Shown: positions 53,223 through 63,274 of the stretch, in pieces
How positions within the stretch are numbered: position 1 is the stretch's first letter
Layout: every line of letters begins with the position of its first letter
Assembly (NCBI GenBank): GCA_964490765.1
Contig: CAZBDV010000002.1
Coordinates: 88,112 to 152,111, forward strand
DNA length: 64,000 nt
Source of the DNA: CAZBDV01 sp964490765
GTDB lineage: Bacteria > Cloacimonadota > Cloacimonadia > Cloacimonadales > JAJBBL01
Reading direction: 5' to 3'
Position numbers and translations under genes: made by a program
The notes under the pieces: model-generated
Told to the model about the DNA's origin: nothing
Seen by the model: only the letters and a program-made list of their open reading frames with translations
The model's database searches: none

Positions 53223-54821
53223 ATGGTAAAGACTGATTTTCTGGTAATAGGTAGCGGAGTAGCAGGGCTTATCTATGCTCTGGAGGTTTCCAAAAAGGGG
53301 AGTGTTGCTCTTGTCTCCAAACAGAACCTGGAAGAGTGTAACACCAGTCATGCTCAGGGTGGAATTGCAGCAGTATTGAGTGATAAGGACAGTTTTGAGA
53401 ACCATGTTGATGATAGTTATAAAACGAGTTGTGGTTTGGGCAAATATCCTGTGATCGAGACTATAGTAAGACAGGGTCCGGAGAGAATTCGTTATCTTAT
53501 GAGTATAGGTGTCAATTTCTCCCGAGTAGAAAACGATCCCAGCCAGAATACAGAAAACCTCTCATTAACCAAAGAGGGGGGACATACGCGTAATAGAATA
53601 GTTTATTCTGCTGATACGACTGGGCTGGAAGTTATGAGAGCGCTTATTACAGAATGTAAAAGAAATCCCAACATCATAATCTATGAAAATCATATTGCTA
53701 TAGATCTAATCACACAACATCATATATCAGAGATGAATGGTTTCATACCCCAGATTACATGCTGGGGTGCTTATGTCCTCAACGCTCAAAATGATCATGT
53801 AGAGATCTTCAGAGCTCGTAAGACGATGCTTGCTACTGGTGGTGTTGGACAGGTTTACGAACATAGTACCAATTCTCCAGTCTCCACGGGTGATGGTATT
53901 GCGATGGCCTATCTCGCCGGATCGAGATTGGTTAATATGGAGTTTGTCCAGTTCCATCCGACTGCCTTCTATTCACCTAATGGCGATTCTTTTCTCGTTA
54001 CTGAAGCTCTTAGAGGTGAAGGTGCGATTCTGACACTTCCTGATGGGACAAATTTTATGGAAAAATATCATCCTCAGGGTTCTCTTGCACCTCGAGATAT
54101 AGTATCAAGAGCTATCGACCAGGAGATGAAAACTAAAGGGTATACTCATCTATATCTTGATGCGACAGGCATAGATAAGAATATTCTGAAGCAGCATTTC
54201 CCTTTCATTGATAAAAAATGCCGAGAGAAGGGTATCGATTTTACCCAAAATCCAATCCCAATAGTTCCTTCAGCACACTATCTCTGTGGTGGAATACTGG
54301 CAACAGTAGATGGTTTGACTGATATTAAAAATCTCTTTGCTGCCGGTGAGGTTTCCTGTTCGGGTTTCCACGGGGCTAACCGCCTGGCTTCCAATTCACT
54401 TCTTGAGGCATTAGTAGTTGCCTATAGAGCCGCTCAACATTACTCTAACGAGGAAGAGGTTGATTTTCCCGATATTCCTGAATGGCAGAATACGGGAGCT
54501 TTTAATGAAGCAGAATGGGTCATTATTTCCCATAATCATGCTATTATCAAGAAGATCATGCAGGGATATGCCGGTATAGTCAGATCCAGAAGGCTGTTGA
54601 AATTTGCCCTTGCAAGGATGGACGGGATATATGAAGAGGTTAACAAATTCTATAACAATAATCCGGTGAAGAAAGAGGTTATCGAAACAAGGAATCTTTC
54701 TATCGTGGCCAATATCATAATCAGATCAGCACTGGCACGCAAAGAGAGTCGTGGTGTTCATTATGTTGTGGACTATCCGGAGACTAATGATAAATACAAA
54801 AAGGATACGGTAATATACTGA
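53223..54821 (+). CDS. nadB: L-aspartate oxidase
   Basis: NadB oxidises aspartate to iminoaspartate, the first step of de novo NAD synthesis. The protein of about 532 residues has the FAD motif VIGSGVAGLIYAL, the succinate dehydrogenase-like CNTSHAQGGIAAVL, QFHPTAFYSPNG, LAPRDIVSRAIDQEM, HYLCGGILATVDGLT and RLASNSLLEALV, and ends with RKESRGVHYVVDYPETN. I prefer the ATG at 53223 with GAGAAG upstream over a TTG at 53211. Its stop shares a base with the tmk start (TGATG). NadA and NadC are not in the window. Confidence 0.94.
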   Translation: MVKTDFLVIGSGVAGLIYALEVSKKGSVALVSKQNLEECNTSHAQGGIAAVLSDKDSFENHVDDSYKTSCGLGKYPVIETIVRQGPERIRYLMSIGVNFSRVENDPSQNTENLSLTKEGGHTRNRIVYSADTTGLEVMRALITECKRNPNIIIYENHIAIDLITQHHISEMNGFIPQITCWGAYVLNAQNDHVEIFRARKTMLATGGVGQVYEHSTNSPVSTGDGIAMAYLAGSRLVNMEFVQFHPTAFYSPNGDSFLVTEALRGEGAILTLPDGTNFMEKYHPQGSLAPRDIVSRAIDQEMKTKGYTHLYLDATGIDKNILKQHFPFIDKKCREKGIDFTQNPIPIVPSAHYLCGGILATVDGLTDIKNLFAAGEVSCSGFHGANRLASNSLLEALVVAYRAAQHYSNEEEVDFPDIPEWQNTGAFNEAEWVIISHNHAIIKKIMQGYAGIVRSRRLLKFALARMDGIYEEVNKFYNNNPVKKEVIETRNLSIVANIIIRSALARKESRGVHYVVDYPETNDKYKKDTVIY

Positions 54822-55444
54822 TGAAATTCTTTGTTACTTTTGAAGGAATTGAAGGATGTGGCAAATCTACCCAATCTAAACTGCTCGACGATTATCTCCG
54901 TTCTGCCGGTTATAAAGTATTACTGACAAGAGAACCTGGTGGACCGATCATATCCGAAAAGATAAGAGAGATACTGCTGTCCAATGAACACTGGAAAATG
55001 TTACCAGAGACGGAACTCTTGCTTTATATGGCTAGCAGAGCCCAGCACACCGGCGAGTGGATTTTGCCGGCCTTGAATGAGGGAAAGATAGTTATTTGTG
55101 ATCGTTATTACGATTCTTCTATAGCCTATCAGGGAGGTGGAAGGGATCTCGATCTGAATGTAATATGTGAGATAACCAGGTTTGCTACCTTTGGACTGAT
55201 TCCGGACCTGACTTTTCTTATTGACATTCCTGTAGAGATCGGTATTAAGAGAATAAAGGAAAAAGATGCCGACAGGATTGAATCAGAAGCAATTGCTTTT
55301 CATCGTAAGGTGAGAAGATTGTTTCTCGATGTTGCAAAACAGGAGACAGAACGTTACATTATTATAAATGGGGACGATGATATAACTAATATACAGTCCC
55401 AGATTAGAGAGATAACAGATAGAAGAGTAAGGATGGTAACATAA
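54821..55444 (+). CDS. tmk: thymidylate kinase
   Basis: Tmk phosphorylates dTMP to dTDP. The 207-residue protein has the P-loop FEGIEGCGKSTQSKLL, the DR motif TREPGG, KIVICDRYYDSSIAYQGGGR, and the lid and C-terminal region (LTFLIDIPVEIGIKRI). Length is normal. It is translationally coupled to nadB, and ctpA follows one base after the stop. Confidence 0.95.
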   Translation: MKFFVTFEGIEGCGKSTQSKLLDDYLRSAGYKVLLTREPGGPIISEKIREILLSNEHWKMLPETELLLYMASRAQHTGEWILPALNEGKIVICDRYYDSSIAYQGGGRDLDLNVICEITRFATFGLIPDLTFLIDIPVEIGIKRIKEKDADRIESEAIAFHRKVRRLFLDVAKQETERYIIINGDDDITNIQSQIREITDRRVRMVT

Positions 55445-55445
55445 G

Positions 55446-57053
55446 ATGAAGATTACCAAAGCAAACAAAACTATACTGTCGATTTTCTTTGTTCTATGGT
55501 TGGTTACTGGCCTTTCGGTTATTAACTATGCCTTCGCCCAGACCGGCCAGCAGAATGAAGGGGTCGATACTTACAGGAAGCTCAGACTCTTTACTGAAGT
55601 ATTCAACCGTCTGAGGATGAACTATATAGAAGATATTGATGTCGATACGGTTATTGATGCTGCTATTGAAGGTATGCTAAACGAGTTCGATGTTCATACT
55701 CACTTCTTTGAACCGGACGATTTTGATGAATTCCGAACAGGCACTCAGGGTAAGTTCGGCGGATTAGGTATATCTATAGATAAGCAGGGGGATTATATTA
55801 CCGTGATTTCTCCTATTGAAGGGACACCTGCTTATGAGATGGGTATTCTAGCAGGTGATAAGATCGTTAAGGTTGACGGAGAGAGTGTCGTAGGTTTGAG
55901 TACGAACGAAGCTATCAAGAAGATGCGTGGTGATGTAGGATCTAAGGTGACTATAACAATATCTCGGCCGGGAGTAGATACCGACCTGGAATTCAATATA
56001 GTCCGTGACCTGATAGAGATCAAGTCTATTCCCTATGCTTTTAAGATGGATAACGGTATCGGTTACATAAGGATCAGACAATTCAATGCCAATGTCTCGA
56101 GAGAGTTACGTCAGGCACTTGATGAACTGGAAGACGAGGGTATCAGAGGACTTCTGATAGATCTTCGTTTCAATCCAGGTGGTCTGTTGAATGAAGCAAT
56201 AGATACGGTTAATGAGTTTGTCGGTAAGGATAAGAAGGTCGTATTCACAAAGGGACGTATTCCCCAGGTCAATCAGGAGTTTTATACCCGCTATGACCGT
56301 ATTAGAACAGGGTATCCAGTTATTGTTATGATAAACGAAGCCTCTGCCAGTGCATCAGAGATTTTTGCCGGCTCCATGCAGGACTGGGATAAAGGGCTTG
56401 TAGTGGGGAAAACCAGCTTTGGTAAAGGTTCAGTTCAACAACTCTTCCCGCTTCAGGATGGCTACGGCATAAAGATAACAACTTCTCGTTACTATATTCA
56501 CTCCGGGCGAGGTATTCATAAGGATATGACCGACAGGCTAATTCGTGGTGAAGAGATATCTGAAAGTGAAATGGAAGCTATAGAAGAAGAAAGACTGAAA
56601 AAAGTCTATTATACCGAAAATGGCAGGGTTGTTTACGGTGGCGGTGGCATTACACCAGATGTTGAAATAGATCAATCCGAGATGACGCCATTTCAGATAG
56701 AAGTCAGAAGACAGAATCTGCTCTTCCCTTTCACTGTAGATTATCTTGTAGAAAACGAAGCCGAGATTACGGAAGACTTTGAGGTTTCTGATGATCTGGT
56801 AACAGAGTTTCTTAATTATATCAGAGATAATGATTGTGAGTTTACTCCTGAAGAGATTGAAGAATCTTATGAATGGCTGAAAATCTCACTCAAGAGTAAT
56901 TTGATGGCTCGTAAGTTTGGAGATAAGGTTGGTTATGTTGTAGGATTGGAACTCGATACTCAGTTACAGGAAGCACTGGAAATTTTCGAAAAGTTCCCAG
57001 ATCTCGATGAGATGTTTGCCTATGCAGAATCTCTTAGGGTAGCCAATAACTGA
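55446..57053 (+). CDS. ctpA: C-terminal processing peptidase (S41 family, CtpA-type)
   Basis: This periplasmic serine protease trims exported proteins at their C-termini. The 535-residue protein has a signal peptide (1-31, ending AFA), an N-terminal helical part, a PDZ domain (about 95-180, SPIEGTPAYEMGILAGDKIV) and the S41 core. The catalytic Ser lies in NEASASASEIFAGSM, the Lys in KTSFGKGSVQQLFPLQ. The C-terminal extension (about 385-535) is usual for bacterial CtpA with 500+ residues. A strong terminator follows at 57095. It is the last gene of the plus-strand run. Confidence 0.94.
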   Translation: MKITKANKTILSIFFVLWLVTGLSVINYAFAQTGQQNEGVDTYRKLRLFTEVFNRLRMNYIEDIDVDTVIDAAIEGMLNEFDVHTHFFEPDDFDEFRTGTQGKFGGLGISIDKQGDYITVISPIEGTPAYEMGILAGDKIVKVDGESVVGLSTNEAIKKMRGDVGSKVTITISRPGVDTDLEFNIVRDLIEIKSIPYAFKMDNGIGYIRIRQFNANVSRELRQALDELEDEGIRGLLIDLRFNPGGLLNEAIDTVNEFVGKDKKVVFTKGRIPQVNQEFYTRYDRIRTGYPVIVMINEASASASEIFAGSMQDWDKGLVVGKTSFGKGSVQQLFPLQDGYGIKITTSRYYIHSGRGIHKDMTDRLIRGEEISESEMEAIEEERLKKVYYTENGRVVYGGGGITPDVEIDQSEMTPFQIEVRRQNLLFPFTVDYLVENEAEITEDFEVSDDLVTEFLNYIRDNDCEFTPEEIEESYEWLKISLKSNLMARKFGDKVGYVVGLELDTQLQEALEIFEKFPDLDEMFAYAESLRVANN

Positions 57054-57094
57054 TGTTTAGTAGATAGCCTGAAGGCAATACTTAAAGAACGTTT

Positions 57095-57121
57095 AGGGCA
57101 GGTTTAACCTGCCCTTTTTTG
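57095..57121 (+). terminator. rho-independent terminator after ctpA
   Basis: AGGGCAGGTT (57095-57104) and AACCTGCCCT (57106-57115) form a 10-bp stem with a minimal loop (in practice the inner pairs open to a few bases). Six or more T follow. It lies 42 bp after the ctpA stop and closes the mltD-rimI-nadB-tmk-ctpA run. Confidence 0.9.
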
Positions 57122-57235
57122 CAGCCTATAAGCTATATATATTACAATTAGATAGAGGGGCTTATCTAAAGTAATGCCTTAATGCATCCCGGTAAGATCT
57201 GCTCGTTACGATGAGTAAGGGATGTATGATCTGGA

Positions 57236-58606
57236 TTAGAGTATATACTTGGCAAGGTCCTCATCTTCAATGATCTTGCTTAGTTTATCTCTAACTATTT
57301 TGCCACTGATTTTGATCTTTTTTATCTTCTTTTCCGGTAGGTCAAACAAATACTCATCAAGTAACGTAGTCATGATGGTATGTAATCTTCTTGCTCCGAT
57401 ATCCTCCATCTTATCATTAGCTCTGGTAGCAAATTCTGCTATCTCTTCTATTGCATTCCGGTCAAATTCCAGGTTAGTTTTCTCTGCTTTGAAAAGGGCT
57501 GTATATTGTTTGATAAGAGAATTTTTGGGGTACTGCAGTATTTTTATGAAATCCTCTTTTGAGAGGCTTTTAAGTTCTTCTCTCAAGGGAAAGCGGCCCT
57601 GTAATTCCGGTATGAGGTCCGAAGGTTTTGCAGTATGGAACGCACCGGCAGCAATGAACAGGATATGGCGCGTATGAATGATACCATATTTCGTTGGTAC
57701 ATTGGAACCTTCAACGATAGGGAGGAGGTCTCGCTGAACACCTGAACGTGAGACATCTATACCGGGTTTCTTATCAGAGGTAGCGATTTTATCGATCTCG
57801 TCGATAAAGATTATACCGTTGTTCTCGACCCTCTGTTTCGCTTCAGCAATGACTTCATCGTTCTTGACCAGTCTATTCTGCTCTACTGCTGCATAATAAT
57901 CTATAGCTTCCGGAACTTTCATCATTTTCTTTTGTGCCTGCCCTTTAGCCGGGAATATAGAGCCAAAAATCTCACCTATATTGAGGTCTAAATTATCCAG
58001 ACCCATGTTGGTAAGTACCTCTATATGCGGAGTGTGGGGGTGTTCTAATGTAACCTCCAATTCTCTATCATTGAGTTTCTTGCCCTCCATCAGAACCCTC
58101 ATCTTCTCCCTTGTTCTCTGATAACGTTCCTGTTGCTCTCTTGCAGCGTCGTCATTTTCAATATTTTGATAGTTTGCTTTTGGGGGAGGAACCAGAAGGT
58201 CAAGCACTTTCTCTTTTGCATTCTGCAGTGCCTTTCTTTTTACTTTAATACTCATCTCGTAACGGACATCATTGACCGCAACATCCATCAGTTCTCGCAC
58301 CATTGATTCGACATCTCGACCTACATAGCCCACTTCTGTAAATTTGGATGCTTCTACTTTGACGAATGGTGCCTTGGTGAGACTGGCGATACGCCTGGCT
58401 ATCTCAGTTTTCCCAACCCCAGTAGGGCCGATAAGAATGATGTTGTTAGGGACTATCTCCTGCTGTAGTTCACCTTTGACTTTCAATCTTCGCCATCGAT
58501 TTCTCAAAGCTATTGCTACGGATCGTTTTGCTCTGTCCTGCGATATGATATATTTGTCCAGTTCTTCGACTATCTTTCCGGGTGTTAATCTATCCAGGCT
58601 CGTCAT
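57236..58606 (-). CDS. hslU: HslU ATPase subunit of the HslUV protease
   Basis: HslU unfolds substrates and feeds them to HslV. The 456-residue AAA+ protein opens TPGKIVEELDKYIISQD, has Walker A GPTGVGKTEIARRIA, an I-domain (about 110-245), Walker B NNGIIFIDEIDKIA and sensor AAGAFHTAKPSDLIPELQGR, and ends in a hydrophobic YIL tail that docks into HslV. Its start overlaps the hslV stop by four bases (ATGA). Length is normal. Confidence 0.97.
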   Translation of the reverse strand: MTSLDRLTPGKIVEELDKYIISQDRAKRSVAIALRNRWRRLKVKGELQQEIVPNNIILIGPTGVGKTEIARRIASLTKAPFVKVEASKFTEVGYVGRDVESMVRELMDVAVNDVRYEMSIKVKRKALQNAKEKVLDLLVPPPKANYQNIENDDAAREQQERYQRTREKMRVLMEGKKLNDRELEVTLEHPHTPHIEVLTNMGLDNLDLNIGEIFGSIFPAKGQAQKKMMKVPEAIDYYAAVEQNRLVKNDEVIAEAKQRVENNGIIFIDEIDKIATSDKKPGIDVSRSGVQRDLLPIVEGSNVPTKYGIIHTRHILFIAAGAFHTAKPSDLIPELQGRFPLREELKSLSKEDFIKILQYPKNSLIKQYTALFKAEKTNLEFDRNAIEEIAEFATRANDKMEDIGARRLHTIMTTLLDEYLFDLPEKKIKKIKISGKIVRDKLSKIIEDEDLAKYIL

Positions 58607-59145
58607 AATTTCTTTAAAACCTCTACTACGAAATTTTCATTGGTATAGATACATATATCAGAGGCTATTTGCAAAGCTTCTATAGCAATCTTTTCTGCCG
58701 AAAGTTCAGTATGACGGGTAAGAGCTCTTGCTGCTGCCAGAGCATAACTACCACCTGAACCGATGGCAATTACGTCATCGTCAGGTTCAAGAACGTCACC
58801 CATTCCACTCAGTATGAGGAGGTTATCTCTATCAGCCACAATAATCATTGCTTCCAGACGGCGAAGGATCTTATCTGAACGCCAATCTTTAGCGAGTTCG
58901 ACTGCGGACTTCTTCAGATTACCTTTATATTCTTTCAGTTTGGTCTCGAATTTCTCGAAGAGTGTAAAAGAATCAGCGGTTGAACCGGCAAAACCAGCCA
59001 GCACATTACCGTCGTAGAGTTTTCTGATTTTATTGGCTTTCCCCTTAACTACTGTATTACCCAATGTAACCTGTCCATCACCGCCCAGTGCGATTTGATC
59101 ACCTCTTCTGATGCCGATAATTGTAGTTCCTTCCATTCTTGTCAT
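58603..59145 (-). CDS. hslV: HslV peptidase subunit of the HslUV protease
   Basis: HslV is the proteolytic core (N-terminal threonine hydrolase). The 180-residue protein begins MTRMEGTTIIGIRRGDQIAL; the active Thr is exposed by removal of the short leader before TTI. GGDGQVTLG and GSGGSYALAAARAL are family motifs. An alternative start is the ATG at 59136 (MEGTTIIG). The ATG at 59145 shares a base with the ftsH stop (TAATG), so ftsH-hslV-hslU are co-translated. Confidence 0.96.
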   Translation of the reverse strand: MTRMEGTTIIGIRRGDQIALGGDGQVTLGNTVVKGKANKIRKLYDGNVLAGFAGSTADSFTLFEKFETKLKEYKGNLKKSAVELAKDWRSDKILRRLEAMIIVADRDNLLILSGMGDVLEPDDDVIAIGSGGSYALAAARALTRHTELSAEKIAIEALQIASDICIYTNENFVVEVLKKL

Positions 59146-61283
59146 TATTCATCCTCTTCTGCTTTCTCTTTGCTCTTCTTTCTATCATCTACCTCTTTCT
59201 TTTCCTGCTTCTTTTCCTTAGCCGGCGTTGTTTCCGGTTTCATCTCTTTATCCCCAGAGTTATCCTCTTTTACTGCTTTCTTCTCGTCTGCAGAATTCTT
59301 ATTTTTCTTTTGCTGAGCATTATCGGAAACTTCTTTAACGGGAGGGTTTTTCAGATGAGAGGAGGAATCTATCTTAATCTCTTTTGCCTTCTCGTACTGC
59401 TGATTCACAAATTCCTTCTCTTCTTCCGGGATGTTGTTAAGTATCATGTTGTAGATATCATCAACGTTAAGGATCTCCTTATCCAGCAATTCTTCAGCCA
59501 GGATATTCAATACCTTACTTTTCTCGGTTAGAATTTCAATTGATTTTTTATGTGCATTCTGAATGAGTTGTCTGATTTCGGAGTCTACAAGCCGGGCAGT
59601 TTCTTCACTATAGAAATCCCGATGTTGTATCTCTCTACCGAGAAATGGGTTCTCCTCATCTTTGCCGATAGTCATTGGGCCTACTTTTTCACTCATACCC
59701 CACTGACAGACCATCTTTTTAGATAGGGCGGTAGCACGTTCTATATCCATACCAGCACCGGTAGATAGCTCATTGAATACCAGTTCTTCGGCTGATCTGC
59801 CCCCAAGTAATTCCACTAGCTTCTGTTGGAGATATGTTTTTGAATAATTAGATTTCTCGGTCTGGAGGAAATGGGTTGCACCTCCAGTAAAACCACGGGG
59901 TATGATAGTAACTTTATGAACCGGTTCTGTCTTATCAAGGAATATAGAGCAGAGAACATGTCCGATCTCATGATAGGCAGTAATTTTTTTCTCTTCTTCG
60001 CTGATGGCTTTACTCTTTCGTTCTTTACCCATCGTTACTTTATCTTTAGCCTCTTCGAAGTCGTCCATCTCGATAACTTTTTTCTCTTTCCTGGCTGCCA
60101 GTAGAGCAGCTTCATTGACCAGGTTAGCCAGATCAGCACCACTGAATCCGGGGGTACTTCGGGCTATGATGGAGAGATTGACGTTCTCGGATAGCCGCAG
60201 GTTTTTACAGTGTACCCTCAATATCTCCTGTCGTCCATTTATATCGGGCATATCTACGATAACCTGCCTGTCGAACCTGCCAGGACGGAGAAGTGCTGGA
60301 TCTAATACATCGGGACGGTTCGTAGCAGCGATTATGATCACTGAGTCGTTCTTTTCAAAACCATCCATTTCGACAAGAAGCTGATTCAGTGTCTGCTCTC
60401 TTTCGTCGTGGCCACCACCCATTCCTGTACCGCGATGTCTTCCCACAGCATCTATCTCATCGATAAATGTCAGGCAGGGTGCAGTTTTTTTAGCCTGCTC
60501 GAAGAGGTCACGCACTCTGGAAGCACCCACACCAACGAACATTTCAACGAAATCGGACCCACTGATACTATAGAAGGGGACACCAGCCTCTCCTGCTACA
60601 GCTTTAGCCAGAAGAGTTTTTCCTGTGCCAGGCCGGCCGAGTAGTAATACCCCGCGTGGTATTCTACCACCCAATCGCTGAAATTTACCGGGTGCCTTAA
60701 GGAATTCTACGATCTCTTCCAGTTCTTCTTTTGCTTCCTGAACACCGGCAACATCTTTGAAAGTAACGCTGGTCTTTCCACCAACGAATAGTCGGGCTCT
60801 GCTTTTACCGAAGCTAAAGACCTTTCCACCACCCGATTGCATTGAACGCATGATGAAGATCCAGAGTCCTATGAATATCAGAAAGGGAAGCCAGCCGAGT
60901 AGAACTGTTAGGAAGCGGGAAGGTTCTTGCGAGACTATATTGATTCCCTTATCGTTTAGAATTTTTACCAGATCAGGATCCTGAAAGGGGAGATGGGTCT
61001 TGTATCTAACCTCATCATGGTCGATTGCTGTTATGTTCCTGTCATCAAAAATTACTTGATCCAGTTCTCCCTGTTCCGCTTTGAGCATGAATTCAGAATA
61101 GGAAATCTCTTCAGTACGAGTTCTACCAGAGATATACATCTGATAGACTAGGATTACCATAAGAGCGACAATTATCCACATCGTTATTGATTGTGGTGAT
61201 TTCATTTTCGGGGAAGGGGGTTTATTACCCTTGCCTTTATCTCCCCGCTTGTCGGGATTTCTATTCGGGCTCTTGTCACTCAT
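59145..61283 (-). CDS. ftsH: ATP-dependent zinc metalloprotease FtsH
   Basis: FtsH is a membrane AAA+ protease that degrades membrane and short-lived proteins. The 712-residue protein has two transmembrane helices (MWIIVALMVILVYQMYISG, about 34-52, and LLGWLPFLIFIGLWIFIM, about 127-145), Walker A GRPGTGKTLLAKAVAGEAG, Walker B CLTFIDEIDAVG, the second region of homology, and the zinc motif HEIGH. It is about 60-70 residues longer than the E. coli protein owing to an unusual C-terminal tail, about 630-712, of mostly Lys, Glu and Asp. Its start overlaps the hpt stop by four bases. The set tilS-hpt-ftsH is conserved in many bacteria. Confidence 0.97.
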   Translation of the reverse strand: MSDKSPNRNPDKRGDKGKGNKPPSPKMKSPQSITMWIIVALMVILVYQMYISGRTRTEEISYSEFMLKAEQGELDQVIFDDRNITAIDHDEVRYKTHLPFQDPDLVKILNDKGINIVSQEPSRFLTVLLGWLPFLIFIGLWIFIMRSMQSGGGKVFSFGKSRARLFVGGKTSVTFKDVAGVQEAKEELEEIVEFLKAPGKFQRLGGRIPRGVLLLGRPGTGKTLLAKAVAGEAGVPFYSISGSDFVEMFVGVGASRVRDLFEQAKKTAPCLTFIDEIDAVGRHRGTGMGGGHDEREQTLNQLLVEMDGFEKNDSVIIIAATNRPDVLDPALLRPGRFDRQVIVDMPDINGRQEILRVHCKNLRLSENVNLSIIARSTPGFSGADLANLVNEAALLAARKEKKVIEMDDFEEAKDKVTMGKERKSKAISEEEKKITAYHEIGHVLCSIFLDKTEPVHKVTIIPRGFTGGATHFLQTEKSNYSKTYLQQKLVELLGGRSAEELVFNELSTGAGMDIERATALSKKMVCQWGMSEKVGPMTIGKDEENPFLGREIQHRDFYSEETARLVDSEIRQLIQNAHKKSIEILTEKSKVLNILAEELLDKEILNVDDIYNMILNNIPEEEKEFVNQQYEKAKEIKIDSSSHLKNPPVKEVSDNAQQKKNKNSADEKKAVKEDNSGDKEMKPETTPAKEKKQEKKEVDDRKKSKEKAEEDE

Positions 61284-61816
61284 TTATATATCTCCTCCTT
61301 GAGAACTGCTACATAGGGCAAATTCCTGTATTTTTCTGCATAATCAAGTCCGTAACCTACCACAAAATCATTGCCTATTTCAAAACCGAGGTAATCAATC
61401 TTTATATTGTCCTTATGCGCTTCAGGTTTGTCAAGAAGAACACAGGTACTTACGGAGGCAGCTCCATGTTTCTTTACATATTCTGTAATATACTTCAGAG
61501 AGAGTCCCGAGTCAACGATATCTTCAACAATAATAACATCTCTTCCTGTAACATCAACATCGAGGTCCTTCTTGATAGATACTACCCCTGAGGATACGGT
61601 GCTGTTTCCATAACTCGATACAGCAAGAAAGTCGATCTCAACTGGAATGGTGAGACTTCGAACAAGATCGGCCAGGAAGATGAAACTCCCTTTTAGAACG
61701 CTTATCATTACAGGTGTTTTACTCTCGAAATCTTTGCATATACAGGCTGCCAAATCCGAGATTCTCTTTTCAATCTTCTCTTCATCAAATAATATAGCTG
61801 AAACATCATAAGTCAT
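61280..61816 (-). CDS. hpt: hypoxanthine phosphoribosyltransferase
   Basis: Hpt recycles hypoxanthine (and guanine) to nucleotides with PRPP. The 178-residue protein has the PRPP motif DVIIVEDIVDSGLSLKYI (about residues 94-111), VLKGSFIFLADLVR, and FVVGYGLDYAEKYRNLPYV near the C-terminus. Length is normal. It overlaps ftsH by four bases and follows tilS by 15 bp. Confidence 0.95.
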   Translation of the reverse strand: MTYDVSAILFDEEKIEKRISDLAACICKDFESKTPVMISVLKGSFIFLADLVRSLTIPVEIDFLAVSSYGNSTVSSGVVSIKKDLDVDVTGRDVIIVEDIVDSGLSLKYITEYVKKHGAASVSTCVLLDKPEAHKDNIKIDYLGFEIGNDFVVGYGLDYAEKYRNLPYVAVLKEEIYK

Positions 61817-61831
61817 AATCTTAAACCTCTA

Positions 61832-63274
61832 TTATCTTTTTTTTCTTAATACCTGTTTTCTACTTCTTACACGGATCTTCTCTACCTTGAAAAGGAGCAC
61901 ACTCTGTGTATCATCTTCTAGTTTGACCCTGTCATCCATTCTAAGGCCGGAAACCCAGAGTATCTTCTCCCGGTCACGAAAGATCAATACCTTATCTCTT
62001 TCGAATTTACTAAATTTTTCGTCAATAAAAAAGTCTTTCAGTTTCTTACTACCACTCATTCCCATAGGAACAAATCTGTCGCCATTTTTTCTATAACCCA
62101 CTGTGATGGGAAAAGAAATCTTCTCGAGATCGAGCATAGCAATGGACTTATCTTCATAATAGCTTCTTTTTATCTCATTACGACTTATCCGTTTTGTCAT
62201 TATTCTCCTGTTCCCGAAAACATGAAACCTTCTGCTGATATCAATATCTAGAGATTCTCTCTTATCCTTTTCTTCTACCTGTTCAGTCCTGGTTTCGTTG
62301 ATCATAATGAACCGATTATACTCTTTCCTGACAGTGACCTCACCAGGTAACCTGATCATTTTACTCCCATCTACAGTAAGGACATCACAGATCTGGCTGA
62401 AGTGTGTATGATAGAAACCTGTTTCACTTCCTGTAAGGATGCTAATAACTGCTCGTATCAGGTAGAAGAGAATTATCCTGCTTCCCTTAGTTATAACGGT
62501 CAAATCGAGGCATATTTCACCTGGAGATTGAGAGATGATTCCCTTTTTTAAAAGACGGGCAGCAGCATCTCTCAGGTATTCGTCTGCTTCGCTGAATATC
62601 AGAGAGTTCTCATAAAGTACTTCCGGAACCTTTGGATTGACATTCTCTTGCAGCCAGGGTATGAGTGTATTACGTATCCTATTCCGGGTAAAGCTGTTCT
62701 CCATATTACTTCTATCCAGCCGCCAGCCTTTTAACTCCATCCTTGAGAGATAGTCAATAATTACTTCCCTGGAAAAGGGGAGCAGAGGTCGTATTATATT
62801 ATCTCTGGCAGGAAGTATTCCCTTCAGGCCTGTAATTCCCGCGCCACGAAAGAGATGAAGCAGCATCGTCTCTACAACGTCATCTCTGTTATGGCCCAGA
62901 GCGATTCGGTCTATTCTATAGAGAGAGATAAGCGACTGGAAGAAATCGAATCTTATCCTCCTTGCTTCATTCTCGAGATTTGCCCTCTTGTCAACAGTGA
63001 CTTCTTTTATCACAAGTGCTATACCGTACTCGGAGCAGAGTTCACTGGCAAATTGCATATCTGCCAATGAATCTTCACCCCGCAGATTGTAGTTGACATG
63101 TGCGGCAAAGAGAGTCAGCCTGTATTCGAGGCGCAAGAGTATCAGGGCATGTAGAAGTGCGGTGGAGTCAGGACCACCGGAAAAGCCAACCAGAACAGTA
63201 TCACCGTTCTTGAGTAATCCATGCTCACTGATGTAATTCCGTAAATTCTTAATTAACGGATCCTCTGTAACCAT
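61832..63274 (-). CDS. tilS: tRNA(Ile)-lysidine synthase
   Basis: TilS converts the anticodon CAU of tRNA-Ile2 to LAU using lysine and ATP, so that AUA codons are read. The PP-loop motif VLVGFSGGPDSTALLHAL is near residue 30, with FAAHVNYNLRGEDS, LGHNRDDVVETMLLHLFRG and RNRIRNTLIPWL. The C-terminal part (about 330-480) contains the substrate-binding domain. I chose the ATG at 63274 with GGAG about nine bases upstream; a GTG at 63301 would add nine residues. It starts the minus-strand run tilS-hpt-ftsH-hslV-hslU. Confidence 0.94.
   Translation of the reverse strand: MVTEDPLIKNLRNYISEHGLLKNGDTVLVGFSGGPDSTALLHALILLRLEYRLTLFAAHVNYNLRGEDSLADMQFASELCSEYGIALVIKEVTVDKRANLENEARRIRFDFFQSLISLYRIDRIALGHNRDDVVETMLLHLFRGAGITGLKGILPARDNIIRPLLPFSREVIIDYLSRMELKGWRLDRSNMENSFTRNRIRNTLIPWLQENVNPKVPEVLYENSLIFSEADEYLRDAAARLLKKGIISQSPGEICLDLTVITKGSRIILFYLIRAVISILTGSETGFYHTHFSQICDVLTVDGSKMIRLPGEVTVRKEYNRFIMINETRTEQVEEKDKRESLDIDISRRFHVFGNRRIMTKRISRNEIKRSYYEDKSIAMLDLEKISFPITVGYRKNGDRFVPMGMSGSKKLKDFFIDEKFSKFERDKVLIFRDREKILWVSGLRMDDRVKLEDDTQSVLLFKVEKIRVRSRKQVLRKKR

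Noticed and set aside
59095..59531. Hydrophobic Phe/Leu-rich plus-strand frames opposite ftsH
   Set aside because: They are the complement of the Lys/Glu-rich FtsH tail, not a membrane protein.
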